Assembly: GCA_037178675.1 (NCBI GenBank)
Contig: JAYMGJ010000096.1
Coordinates: 1 to 64,000 of the forward strand
DNA: 64,000 nucleotides
Direction of reading: 5' to 3'
From: Scleroderma bovista
Lineage: Eukaryota; Basidiomycota; Agaricomycetes; Boletales; Sclerodermataceae
Of this stretch, positions 22,602 to 33,700 are shown piece after piece (the first letter of the stretch is position 1; each line of letters opens with the position of its first letter). The translations under genes were made by a program, and so were the position numbers. The notes beneath the pieces are model-generated. The model ran no database searches and was not told where the DNA came from. It was given only the letters and a program-made list of their open reading frames with translations.

Positions 22602-22888
22602 TGTTGAAGTCACATGTGCACCTGGCATAAACCATCAACAAAGTGCACACAAGACTGTGACCCATATTAGTGTAGACTTAGTAATAGTCCTCTTTAGAGT
22701 AGATGTTACTGTCACACATCACATGTCACAGTCACATGTCACACTGTTTGTTGTATATAAACAGCAGACATCACTTATATAATATAACAGCTCTTAACCA
22801 GCTACCACTACCATCTCAGGTTGTGCACTCCACCCAACAGGTGAGTTGGAGTAGCAGTTTCTCTATGTACATAGGTATTGCTTCAACA
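22602..22888 (+). repeat. Copia 3' LTR, copy B
   Basis: TGTTGAAG to CTTCAACA, 287 bp, next to AAGGGGGAG. Many CG sites of the outer 5' LTR are TG or CA here (for example CATAAACCATCAACAAAGTG against CGTAAACCGTCGACGAAGTG), so this copy is more decayed. Confidence 0.9.
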
Positions 22889-23447
22889 CCTTTACAATCC
22901 TGTCAGGCTTCAGATTCTTAATCTCGCTTGGGGAGGTCTGGCTGAGAATTTGTGCTACAACCTCCATGGTAGGAGGGAGCTTGCAAAGAATAATCATAGC
23001 CTGCACTGGGGCAGGGAACTCAAAGTCAGCATCCTTGAGGTAGGTGAAGTGACTGAGCAACTTCATAATTGCAGGAGCAGGATGGGAGCCAGCGGGGATG
23101 TTGGTTGCAAGTAGTCAACTGAGTTCGGCATAAGCGGAACCAATACTGGGGGCACCAAAGTCCTCTTTGAGGTAGTCCCAGACTTCCTTGACTGTGTTAA
23201 GGTCAGCGACAGCAACTTGGATTGAGGGGGCAAGGCAGAAGGTGATGTTACCAAGCACTTTCTCAGTGTCCTTGTCCCAGTTCTTTTGCTCATCAACATT
23301 GGCATCAGGATGGGCATTAGCGTAAATGGACCATTGGCCCTGGGCCCTAAGGTAGGCCTGCATGGCAGTATGCCACTGCTGCCAGTTGGAGCCAGTGAAG
23401 ACTGGAACCATCTTGTCAAGAGTGCTGGACATGATGAATTTCTGTTG
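22889..23447 (-). pseudogene. Copia gag fragment (copy D)
   Basis: Starts MSSTLDKMVPVFTGSNW and shows the same gag domain as the outer element (VWDYLKEDFGAP, FEFPAPVQAMIILCKLPPTM). A stop replaces one residue after SAYAELS (about 23112-23120). It ends at PDRIVKV, exactly at the LTR end of copy B. Only the N-terminal ~190 codons remain. Confidence 0.8.
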
Positions 23448-23869
23448 GGAGTCAATGGAGTCAGCAAGTGAATGCGACAATGGACAAGCAAGAAAAGAAG
23501 AAACACCTGAGTGCCAGTGAAGGCACCTCTGTCAACAGCTAACTCATGACTAGGTCATGCCAGCACAAGTCATCAACAAACTTTGCCTCTGCAGGTGCTC
23601 AACAGAGGAGCTCACTGTCTGGCACAAATCATCAACAAACTTCACCTTGTGGCTGTGCAGGGGCTCAACTAGGAGCTTACAACAGGAAATTGGGGAAGAA
23701 ATGATATTTCCTGATACACATTATAAACATACATCAGAATGATATTGTAATATACCCAAATATCAGCAATTAAACACCCTTACAATTCAACTAGCATAAC
23801 TAAGTACAATGATCAAGTGCATATCAGAATGGTTTATTGTAGGTAATGCAGGGCAGACATGGCATCTTG

Positions 23870-24090
23870 TTATCTTTGATGGTCTATCTTCCAACAGAGT
23901 TGCAGAGCCTGGTCATCTTGCTACCATTATGTGTCCCACATATAATCAATTATAGTTAACCTGCCAGAATGGCATCCCACTTATATTTGATGGTCTATCT
24001 TTCAACAGAGTTGCAGAGCCTGGTCATCTTGCTAACATCATGTTTCTAGCATATAATCAATTATAATTAACCTGCCAGAATGGCACTACA
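23870..24090. repeat. Two-copy 111-bp duplication
   Basis: TGATGGTCTATCTT starts near 23878 and again at 23989, followed by CAACAGAGTTGCAGAGCCTG and CATATAATCAATTATA in each. The copies differ at a handful of sites. It lies in the left part of the TA-flanked element. Confidence 0.8.
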
Positions 24091-24169
24091 CTTATCAGCT
24101 TTTGCCCTCTTGTCAAGCCTATCAGCTCCCTAACCCTTTCACTTTGCCATTTGGCAAGTGGCCCAGGCT

Positions 24170-24290
24170 TACTACTGAAAGTGTTACCAAAAGTGTAGTA
24201 AAAGTGTCACAATAAGTGTACTAAAAAGTGTACTAAAAGTGTACCAAAAAGCGTAGTAAAAGGTGTAGTAAAAGTGTAGTAGCACTCCTA
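24170..24290. repeat. AAAAGTGTA-type minisatellite
   Basis: About ten imperfect ~11-12-bp repeats of AAAAGTGTACT or AAAAGTGTAGT. No coding potential. Confidence 0.75.
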
Positions 24291-24379
24291 CCTTAAATGG
24301 TCAAAGGTTCCCACTCACTCTTGGTGTAGGAAAGTGGTAGATACTATTAGGAAATGTTGGTAGTCAGTATGCTGATATA

Positions 24380-25405
24380 ATCATATACACAAACACAAAC
24401 ACAGATGCTTCAAGAAATCTCTCTAAGTCCCTCATCCTCATTCTGTCTTCAACCACCACCACACCAGTATCATCCCAACCCCCTTCCCTCACCACCACCA
24501 CTTGAACAACAACAACGACAATGATGACTGCCATGCGACCACCACCAGCACCTGGACAACAACGTGCAACCGCAACCGCAACCACAGTCAATGACAACAA
24601 CAACAACAACCAGCGTCATCCCACCCCCCACCAGTGTCGACAACCGACGTGACCACCACCTCCAGTGTCGTCAGACGGCGACAACAGCAGTGACTGTCGT
24701 CCCACCCCCCAGCGTCGATGGTGTGACCACCACCCCACCACCACTGTGGTCAGATGGTGACGGCGACGACCCCCACCCACCACCATCATCAGATGGCAAC
24801 AGTGACAACAACCCCCACCCCCCAGCATCAACGACCAATGTGACCACCACCACCACCCACTGTCGTCAGATGATGACAACAACAACAACAACAACAACAA
24901 CCGTCCACAACACAACCACCACCATCATCAGACAATGACAACAACAACAACTACCACCACCATTGTCCCACCCCCCACCTTCCACCGTCGCCAGACGGCC
25001 ACTATGCAACTACCACCACCATCGTCAGACAACAACAACAACAACAACAACAATGATGACGACCCCCAGTGTTGACGACCAATGCAACCACCACCCCCCA
25101 CTACCGTCGTCCCACTCCTGCCTTCTAGCATTGTCAGATGGCGACAACCATCAATGACGCGACCACCACTGTTGTCCCACCCCCCAGCGTCGCACCACCC
25201 CACCACCTGGGGACGACCCCACCACCAGCACCAACAACACAACCACTTGTGGATGACGACATGACCCCACCACCTGTGGACAACCCCACCACCTGCATCG
25301 GTGATGCAACCATCACCACTACTGCTGCCACCACCAATGTCAACACGCCAACCACCATCTGCATTGACACCATGCCCACCACCACCACCACCACCCACAG
25401 CATAG
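24380..25405. repeat. CCACCA/ACAACA-rich low-complexity block
   Basis: A kilobase of CCACCACC, ACAACAACA and CGACGAC words on the + strand. Open frames on either strand (Thr/Pro-rich or Val/Gly-rich) are composition artefacts. A similar block is found at 55.9-57.1 kb. Confidence 0.85.
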
Positions 25406-25923
25406 ACAGGATATATACTGTAGTTTTGTATTTTATATAGAATTGATAATATAAATTGATTTACATAAACAATACTACTGGAATAGTCTGGGAGAGTTGG
25501 GGACAACTGGTCAGTGTTGTCCAGTACTGTCCAGATGAGGGTTGGTTAGCTTATGTGCACTAATAGGAATACTTGATCAAATAATCAAATTCTGTTGGAC
25601 AATTGGCCTTGGCCACCATTGTGAGCCAAAGTAATCAGATATAGCTGAGGAATGTGCTTGCTCATGTTCACCCATAATGAATATATCTGGTCAATGCTAT
25701 CTATGCTACCCTGGATTATCTAGCCTGATCTACTGCTTCATCAGAATGACATCTCAGGATACACTTGACATGCATGAAAATGGTAGGTAATTCTTTATCT
25801 ATTTCTCACCAATTTCCTGATGTACTGTCCTCCACAGCATCAAGCTAGTTAAAGTGATGCTCAGGGAGCTGGAGCACTATCTGGTGCATTGTTGCACACA
25901 GAGTGCTCACAGGGCTCATAACC

Positions 25924-26212
25924 TGTTGGAGCAATACCTATATACATAGAGGAATTGCTACTCCTGCTCACCTGTTGTGTGGAGGGGACAAGCTGAGATG
26001 GTAGTGGTAGTTGATCAAGAGCTATTTTTATTATATAAGCAATGTACACTGTTTATATACAACAAATAATGTGATGTGTGACTGTGATGCATGACATGTG
26101 ACATGTAACATCTACTCTAAAGAGGACTATTACTAAGTCTACACTAATATTGGTCACAGTCTTGTGCACACTTTGTCAACAGTTTACGCCAGGTGCATGT
26201 GTGACTTCAACA
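25924..26212 (-). repeat. Copia 5' LTR, copy D
   Basis: On the minus strand it begins TGTTGAAGTC at 26212 and ends at 25924 (GCTCCAACA), 289 bp. The primer site for half initiator tRNA-Met (25910-25923) directly abuts it. The sequence outside it (26213 onward) belongs to the CACTA region. Confidence 0.88.
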
Positions 26213-28693
26213 GACATGATAATGCCAGCAAACATATTAAGTGCAGGGACTGAAGACACTAGGTGGGCAATTAATGGGGGTTTAGCAGGCATTGAATCCC
26301 AGTGAGAAATGGAGATATGAGTAGCTATGCCACTGTATGTAACATCTATGATTTGTATGTCCTTGTATGTGGGCCTATGTGATAATTGTGTCCCTATGTA
26401 CACATAACATTCCATGTCATTCAAGACGTTCAATCACACCAAATCCAATCAATAATCGCATTGAATTGATGTTTTCAACCATGCCATTCAAGCTGTCCCA
26501 TAACATTCGATGCAACCAATGCGTCCCAGTTCTGATCATCCCAATACATGGTACTTGGTTCTATGTGCATCCTTCAATACAGCAGCCATGCCCTCAACCA
26601 AACCACTGTGGTGTGTTTGCTGCAAGTACTGCAAGGGCAAGCGCCATGAACTGCATACACTAAATACCTGGTGCTGCCATCTGCGTGAGGCAGCAGAGGA
26701 TGAGGTCAATTCGATTCAGCTGGCCGGATGATCCAATGCCTTTCATGCATTTATTGGCTCTGCTGGTACTCCTACTAGCAGCTTGTCTCATAAGCGACCG
26801 GGAGACAATGTTTTCCGTACAGTTGACACTCCCAAACGTCCACGCATGTCACAGGAACCTTCACCAGTGAGCAAATCTGACTACAAGTGCTAATTCTAGT
26901 TGCATGAGCTATCCAGCCTCCTTGAGAGGGCGCTGCAGAAGGTGCCCAAGCAGAAGATTACATTCGATCTCATTCTGAAGGAGATGATAATGACAATCAA
27001 GGTACAGAACCTCTGTAGTATACTATCCATTCATTGATGGAGCATGACAGCACCATGGACGTGATATTGACCTCTACCTCTGTCTAGGACTGCATGACTA
27101 CGACTTCCTGCCACCTCACGATAACAACAATCCTCCCCCACCTCATCCATTAACTCCGCCGCTGCCTCACGATAACGACAACCGTCCACCATCTTGTCCA
27201 CTGACTCCACTGCCTCATGATGACGATCTTCTGCCACCTCATGACGACGACAATCCTCTGCTGCCTCGTGGTGATGACGACCATCCCAATCCACTTCTTA
27301 CATTCAATCTTGACGAGCTCACACGCATGGCCAAGTTGCCCAAGCTCCAGCAGAGGCATGTTGTTCATCCAAGCGATTAGAAATGCATCGCTTGATGATG
27401 GTATTGGGCTTACAGGTGAAGCCCTTGAACAGCTCTGCGACCCGCCAAAGGAACCTCTCCATGTAGATGATCAGTATACCGAACTTGCCCTGTCAATGTT
27501 CATAGCACTTGAACATTCATCTGAAAGTACGTACGAGAAGATTCAGAAGGCAATCAAAAAATGTTTTCCAGATGCAGAGCTCCTGAGCTTCCACCGAACG
27601 AAGCACCTCCTTGCTCGTCTTAGCGGAGTCACATCTGTAGTGAAAGACATGTGTATCAATTCTTGTGCTGCATATGTTGGCCCTCTGTCCGACCTCGACT
27701 TGTGTCCAGAGTGCTCCAAGCCACGATATGACCAAGTCAAGTTCAACAGAAGCAATGGCAGAATCAAGCATCCGCGTGCTGTGTTTCATACGATACCCAT
27801 TGCTCCTCAACTTCAATCACTCTGGCGGCATCCTGAGAGCGCTGAGAAGATGCGATATCGGGACACATGGACGCAGCAGATCTTTCAAGAACTCCAGAGA
27901 AACAATGGTTTGGTTAACTCTTACGACAACATTTTCTGTGGCCAAGCCTACCTCAATGCAGTGGCCCAACACAAGATTGAGCCAAACAATACACTACTCA
28001 TGCTTTCAATTGATGGTGCACAGTTGTATGAAAGCAAAGAATCCGACTGCTGGATTTATATATGGATTATCCTCGAACTGTCCCCCGACCATTGGTACAA
28101 GAAGAAACATGTTCTTCCTGGTGCCATCATCCCTGGCCCCAAGAAGCCAAAAATAATCGACTCGTTCCTGTTCCCAGGGTTACACCACCTCTCTGCTGTA
28201 CAGTGTGAGGGCCTTCACATCTGGGATGCGTCTTGAGATCACGAGTTCCTTTCTCGTCTCTTCCTGTTTCTTGCATGCGCAGATGGGCCTGGGCTGTTAA
28301 CGTTAAGCAATTTCATCAGACACCAAGGCAAGAACGGCTGCCGTATGCTGTGTCCTTTGAAAGGGCGTCGCAAGCCTGGGGCATCTCAATATTACCCTGT
28401 CCTCCTCAAGCCAGATAACTATGCCGTTCATGGATGTGACCATCCTGATGTCGATGTTCACGATATTGGACCAAGTAACTCTCATACATATGTTGAACAG
28501 CTTTCTTACCTGCTTGGCTCACAAACACAGCATGTGTACGAGGCACGACACCTTGAAACTGGAATTGTAGGCCCAAGTATCTTGCTTGGCCTCCAGCCAC
28601 ACCTTATCCAAGGTATCCCCGAAGTCTTCTCATCTGAAGTGATGCACTTGAGTGGTGCGAACATGGCCACACTCTGGCTTGACCTTTGGCGTG
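26213..28693 (+). pseudogene. CACTA (En/Spm) tnp2-like transposase remnant
   Basis: Fungal tnp2-family features: a Cys-rich N-terminal segment (WCVCCKYCKGKRHELHTLN, ~26612-26668), a Pro/Asp/His-rich linker with frame breaks (to about 27350), then a long frame with NASLDDGIGLTGEALEQL, CINSCAAYVGPLSDLDLCPEC (~27655-27717) and MLSIDGAQLYESKESDCWIY. TGA at 28234 (WDAS-stop-DHEFLSR) fits CGA to TGA; the frame then runs on through NFIRHQGKNGCRMLCPLKGR to 28693. There Gypsy E cuts it, and no continuation is found after that element. Introns may exist upstream; I did not model them. Confidence 0.72.
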
Positions 28694-29316
28694 TGTCACG
28701 ACCGTGACATCCGATCACCCTGTACCCTATTGTCCGATCGCGTCCACGTGTTCGCTGTCCGTTTATTGTATGTACTCCCTTTTCCGTTTCTCTCTATCTG
28801 TCCTGTATCGCCACCGATCGGTGAGCGTGTTGTCCGTTCTGTCTCCCTGTACGATTACCTAATATGTTTCCTTTCTTGTTTCCGGTTACTATATGTTCCC
28901 GTCCCGTTGCATTACTAATACGATACTCATCGGTAATCCGGTTATCGCACTTACCATACTTACTCAGCGCGCAGCGCGACTGCGCTCGTCATTTGTCGGT
29001 AATCCCAACTTCCCGTACATCGCCTCATCCGTTCCACTCAGTATAAATACCTAGATACTCGGTCTGTTGTAGTTCAGTTCGAATATCAAATAAGATACTT
29101 CTCATCTGTTCTCCCTTCGCACTCTCTGTCTCTGTCTTGTGCAAGCACTCGGTCGTAGACCGTTTACCCTCGGACTCTCCGTCAGATCCTCAGTCGGCCT
29201 TCCTATCATTCGGGAAGCGCGACTATGCTACGTAGCATGTCGGTCTTACCGCTAGACCAACCCCTGACCCCCTGACCCCTCGTAGAGATCAGATCGGTGA
29301 AGAACCAGTCTTGACA
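28694..29316 (+). repeat. 5' LTR of Gypsy E
   Basis: 623 bp, TGTCACGACCGTGACATCC to GAACCAGTCTTGACA. Contains CAGTATAAATACC (TATA box, 29039-29051). The first bases form a small palindrome (TGTCACGACCGTGACA). Confidence 0.95.
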
Positions 29317-29357
29317 GTATATTCGAACTCAAGTCTTGTACGAGTTCACAATCATCT

Positions 29358-30710
29358 ATGTCCAGGACAATCCAAACCCGCTCGCGCACTGCTCGCGCAA
29401 ACAACCCAGAACCCTCAGCGTCCGACACTCGTCGGGCAGCTGCTTTGAGCGCCTTGACTAGCCTCAGGCGCTCACCCAACTCTGTCTCCCAATTCCAAGG
29501 CTTCTCCACTCGGAGAGCCTCCTCCCCCGCTCAGTGTCGCCCACCTGGGGCCTTCGTCGATGACCTCGGCGATGACCTAGGTGATGACCATCCCGATGAC
29601 AATGGCCCCGGTGACGGTGGTCCCGGCGGTGATGGTCCCGACGACCCCGACGACCCAAACCCTGATGATGGCGGTGAAGACCCTATTGAGGGCATCCCCG
29701 ACCAAGAAGAGGCCGGTCTAGTCATTTTCAATAACCTCTCCATCGCTATCGATAGACTCGCGCGATCTTCGCGCTCATCCGAGTCTTCGTCTCGCACCAA
29801 GGTGCGCAAACCCGACACCTTCAACGGGACCGATCCAAAGAAGTTGCACACATTCTTAGTCCAGTGCGAGCTCAACTTCCAGGACCAACCGAAGGCGTTT
29901 CACACTGACCGAACCAAGGTCACATTCACGCAATCCTATCTGAAAGGAATGGCTCTCGAATGGTTCGAGCCAGACCTACTCGGTGCAGGAGACCCCCACA
30001 ACCGTCCGATCTGGATGACCGACTGGGAAGAGTTCGTTATTGAGCTCCAGACAACCTTCGGTCCTCACGACCCTGTTGCCGACGCCGAGCATCAGCTCGA
30101 CCACCTCCGCATGAAGGAAAACCATCGTGCCAACCGATACATGGTTGACTTCAACCGCATCACGTCCCAGATTCGGGGCTACGGCGATGGCGCCCTGCGT
30201 CATCACTTCTATACAGGTCTCCCCGACCGAATCAAGGACAAGATCAGCCGTGTCGGTAAACCGCGCACTCTGAACGGTCTTCGCGTCCTCACCCAGGAGA
30301 TCGACGCCCGATATTGGGAACGCAAGGAAGAGGTCGCTCGTCAGAATAAGACCTCTACCAGCACTAGTACCAACACCCCCAACACCAAGTCGGGTAAGAC
30401 CGACAAGGGTAAATCCTCGGGCAACACTGCCCAGTCCTCTTCGTCGTCAACCCCGACTCAGAAAACTAACAAGTCGGGCAAGACTACTGAGCTTTCGGAC
30501 AAGCTCGGCAAGGACGGCAAGCTGACCTCAGAGGAACGCAAGCGCAGGTTCGACATGAATCTGTGCATGTTCTGTGGTGCAACTGGCCACAAGGCCAAGG
30601 ACTGCCCCAAGTCAGGCTCTCGAGCAGCCAAGGCTAGGGCGGCTACCACCACCACTACGAACACCACGTCGGAAGCCAAACCGACGGCCTCCACCGAGGC
30701 AAAAAAATAG
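29358..30710 (+). CDS. Gag polyprotein of Gypsy E
   Basis: 450 residues. The N-terminus is basic and Ser-rich, followed by an acidic DDPDDPNPDD stretch. A retrotransposon gag domain covers about residues 150-300 (TFNGTDPKKLHTFLVQCELN; YLKGMALEWFEPDLL; HQLDHLRMKENHRANRYM). A Ser/Thr/Lys-rich linker leads to a CCHC knuckle, CMFCGATGHKAKDC (residues ~403-416). The gene ends in GAG GCA AAA AAA TAG, so the stop lies directly on a slippery A-run. The start ATG (MSRTIQTRSRTARAN) is the first in frame after the LTR. Confidence 0.92.
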   Translation: MSRTIQTRSRTARANNPEPSASDTRRAAALSALTSLRRSPNSVSQFQGFSTRRASSPAQCRPPGAFVDDLGDDLGDDHPDDNGPGDGGPGGDGPDDPDDPNPDDGGEDPIEGIPDQEEAGLVIFNNLSIAIDRLARSSRSSESSSRTKVRKPDTFNGTDPKKLHTFLVQCELNFQDQPKAFHTDRTKVTFTQSYLKGMALEWFEPDLLGAGDPHNRPIWMTDWEEFVIELQTTFGPHDPVADAEHQLDHLRMKENHRANRYMVDFNRITSQIRGYGDGALRHHFYTGLPDRIKDKISRVGKPRTLNGLRVLTQEIDARYWERKEEVARQNKTSTSTSTNTPNTKSGKTDKGKSSGNTAQSSSSSTPTQKTNKSGKTTELSDKLGKDGKLTSEERKRRFDMNLCMFCGATGHKAKDCPKSGSRAAKARAATTTTTNTTSEAKPTASTEAKK

Positions 30711-30748
30711 ATAGCAACTCCCGAGACTCCGCACAGAGTGGGAGTTGC
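30701..30748 (+). promoter_or_regulatory. -1 programmed frameshift signal, gag-pol of Gypsy E
   Basis: Heptamer A AAA AAA (30701-30707) in phase with gag is followed at once by TAG. After a 6-nt spacer, GCAACTCCC (30714-30722) pairs perfectly with GGGAGTTGC (30740-30748). Inside this stem ACTC pairs with GAGT, with a 3-nt bulge. The -1 frame after the slip (ATA GAT AGC AAC) runs open into pol. Same architecture as in Gypsy A with a different heptamer and stem. Confidence 0.82.
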
Positions 30749-33700
30749 GTTGTTCCCGACTGTGCACCTATGGAGGCCCGACTCAACGCAGCCGCTCTTT
30801 CCGATCCAAATTCTCTCCGACCCTCTGTAACAATCGTTGACCATACTATGCCTTCCTTTCCTGCGTTAGTAGATTCGGGTTCTACCCACTGTTTTGTAGA
30901 TCCGTCATTTGCCAATATGAACACTCTTTCACATTACTCGGTATCCCCGATCGTTCTCCGTCTATTCGACGGTACCACCACCACCATAATCACCGAAGCA
31001 ACCGATCTACCTATCCGTTTTCCCTCTGGCGACGTCACCCCGATGACATTTTATGTCACCCCGTTGGACTCTGACTGTAAGATCGTTCTCGGACACAACT
31101 GGCTCACCCGATACAATCCGTCGATTGACTGGGTACTGAGCAGTATCAAGTTCAGAACATCTACGCAGCAAGTGCCAACCCCGAGCTCACTCCCCGACCC
31201 TGTAGCGCCCTCACCGAGCGCGCTGAGACTCGACGCTACGTCAGTCTCGTCTCCTTCCCCGACCGACTCGCCTCAGGCTCCCGGTCTTCGGGCACCTCCT
31301 ATCGCTCTCATCAACGCTGCAGCCTTTCTGAAGGCTTGTCAGCTAGATGGCTCTCAACAGTTCTCTATCCAGCTGAAGCCTGACGGTAGCTTTCGTGCTG
31401 CGTCGGTCGACACTGCTCCCGACCTCTCCTCTGTCCCCGAGGCATACCACGACTTTGCCGACGTCTTTAGCAAGGCGAAAGCATCGGTACTCGCGCCTCA
31501 TCGGGAACATGATCTCAAGATAGAACTGGAAGAAGGAGCGCCTCTACCGCCCGGTAGACTCTACTCTCTCTCCCCCGTCGAGCTCGAAACCCTTCGGGCA
31601 TTCATCGACGAAAACCTACGCTTTGGTTTCATCTGTCCGACCTCATCCTCCCATGCAGCCCCTGTCCTCTTCATCAAGAAGAAGGATGGCTCTCTCCGAC
31701 TCTGCGTCAACTACCGAGGACTCAACAAAATATCAAAGAAGGATCGGTACCCTCTACCTCTCATCTCCGACCTACTCGACTCTCCGAGTCGGGCAAAGGT
31801 CTATACTAAAATCGACCTGAGACATGCTTACCACCTGGTTCGCATTGCCGAAGGTGATGAGTGGAAAACCGCCTTCAGGACTCGCTACGGCTCGTACGAG
31901 TGGCAGGTGATGCCCTTCGGTCTCACCAATGCCCCTGCAGCCTTTCAGCGATTTGTCAACTCGGTCTTCGCAGACATGCTCGATGTCTGCGTCGTAGTCT
32001 ACCTCGACGACATCTTAGTCTACTCGGACAACATGGAGGACCATACTGAACACGTTCGGGAAGTGCTTCGGCGACTTCGCCAGCACAAGCTATACGCCAA
32101 ACCCGAAAAGTGTGAGTTCCATTCGGACTCGGTGGAGTACCTCGGGTACTTCCTTTCCCCCGACGGTTTGACGATGTCGCAAGACAAAGTCAAGACAATC
32201 TGCGATTGGCCCGAACCTCGCAAGGTGAAGGACATTCAGTCCTTCCTGGGCTTCGCGAACTTTTACCGTCGATTTATCTTCAATTACTCCGATATAGTGG
32301 TTCCCTTAACTCGGTTGACACGGAAAGATGCCCCCTGGGATTTCTCCGACGTCTGCCGACGGTCATTCAACCAACTCAAGAAGGCCTTCACCACAGCTCC
32401 CATCCTCACCCATTTCCAGCCAGGCGCCCAACTAACAGTCGAGACCGACGCTTCGGACTATGCGATCGCCGGTATCCTATCCATCACAGGTTCGGATGGC
32501 GAGATACGACCGGTTGCATTTTACTCTCGCACTCTGACCGCGCCCGAGCTGAACTATGATACACACGACAAGGAACTTCTCGCTATTTTCGAAGCCTTCA
32601 AGGCCTGGCGTCATTATCTAGAGGGCCCTGCCTTCCCGATTGACGTCGTGACCGACCATAAAAATTTGGAGTACTTCTCTACCTCTAAGGTTCTCACCCG
32701 TCGGCAAGCCCGATGGTCAGAATATCTTTCTTCTTTTAACCTGATCATTCGTTTCCGACCTGGTAAACTTGGTGCAAAGCCCGACGCCTTGACTAGACGC
32801 TGGGACGTCTACCCCAAAGAGGGGGATAGGGGCTTCGCCCGAGTCAATCCACAGAACCTCCGACCGGTGTTCACGGCTGAACAGCTCACCAATTCCCTTC
32901 GCGCGACATCCCTACACGCTCCAGTACTCAGAGCTAGTGCACTCATGGACGTCGAGCGTCTCCACGCCGATATCCTAGCCAACCTCCCGACCGATCCCAT
33001 CGCTAAAGCCCACCTCTCGGACACCTCGAATCCCCGATGGTCGACCGATGAGACTGGTTACCTACGTCTCGATGGCCGCATGTACGTCCCCGAGGCCGAT
33101 GACTTACGTCTTCGTGTCCTCAGATACAAGCATGACCATCCCCTATCGGGACACTTCGGTCAGAACCGCACCCTAGAGCTCATTCGTCGCGAATACACAT
33201 GGCCAGGCATTCGTACCTACGTAAAGGACTACGTTAAGTCCTGCACGGCCTGCGCCCGAGCCAAGACGCCACGTCACCGACCCTATGGGATGCTCAAGCA
33301 ATTACCGGTCCCCGACCGACCATGGAACTCCATCTCGATGGATTTCATCGAGCAACTCCCATCCTCATCCGGCTTCACAGCCATTCTGGTAGTCATTGAC
33401 CGACTATCAAAGCAAGCCATATTCATCCCGACTCACGACACAATAACCTCCCCCGAGCTCGCACAGCTCTTCTTACTCCACGTCTTCGCTAAGCACGGCG
33501 TCCCCGCGCATGTAACGTCTGACCGAGGCTCAGAGTTCGTCTCGCATTTCTTCCGATCACTCGGTAAGGCCCTAGATATGAAATTACATTTCACTTCGGG
33601 CTATCACCCAGAAGGTGACGGACAGACCGAGCGAGCTAACCAAACACTCGAGCAATACCTCAGGATGTACTGCAACTACCAGCAGGACAATTGGTCGGAT

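Larger units (their letters stand above)
22009..22888 (+). mobile_element. Copia fragment B (3' end plus LTR)
   Basis: Same family as the outer Copia. It contains the last ~165 codons of pol and a complete 3' LTR. Its left end at about 22009 (TATATCTGTCACTACTTAAT) matches 52960 of the outer copy, and beyond that lies Harbinger sequence. Its right LTR end at 22888 abuts gag of an oppositely oriented copy, suggesting it inserted into that gag. Confidence 0.8.
23680..25822. mobile_element. TA-flanked DNA element with inverted ends, non-autonomous
   Basis: The left end reads CAACAGGAAATTGGGGAAGA; the right end, reverse-complemented, reads CATCAGGAAATTGGTGAGAA. Both are flanked by TA (23678-23679 and 25823-25824). 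Removing the element and one TA restores the Copia leader seen at 12215-12260. A TA duplication with short inverted ends fits the Tc1/mariner group, but no transposase is inside. The interior is a 111-bp duplication, an AAAAGTGTA array and a CCACCA-rich block. Confidence 0.75.
22889..26212 (-). mobile_element. Copia fragment D (5' end, minus strand)
   Basis: Read on the minus strand: LTR (26212-25924), half-tRNA primer site (25923-25910), leader, and gag from 23447 down to 22889, where copy B cuts it. The leader is interrupted at 25822-23680 by a DNA element flanked by TA. Same family as the outer Copia but without the AT-rich insert found there. Confidence 0.82.

Noticed and set aside
24564..25506. 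Thr/Pro-rich and Val/Gly-rich long frames on both strands
   Set aside because: Composition effect of CCACCA and ACAACA words.
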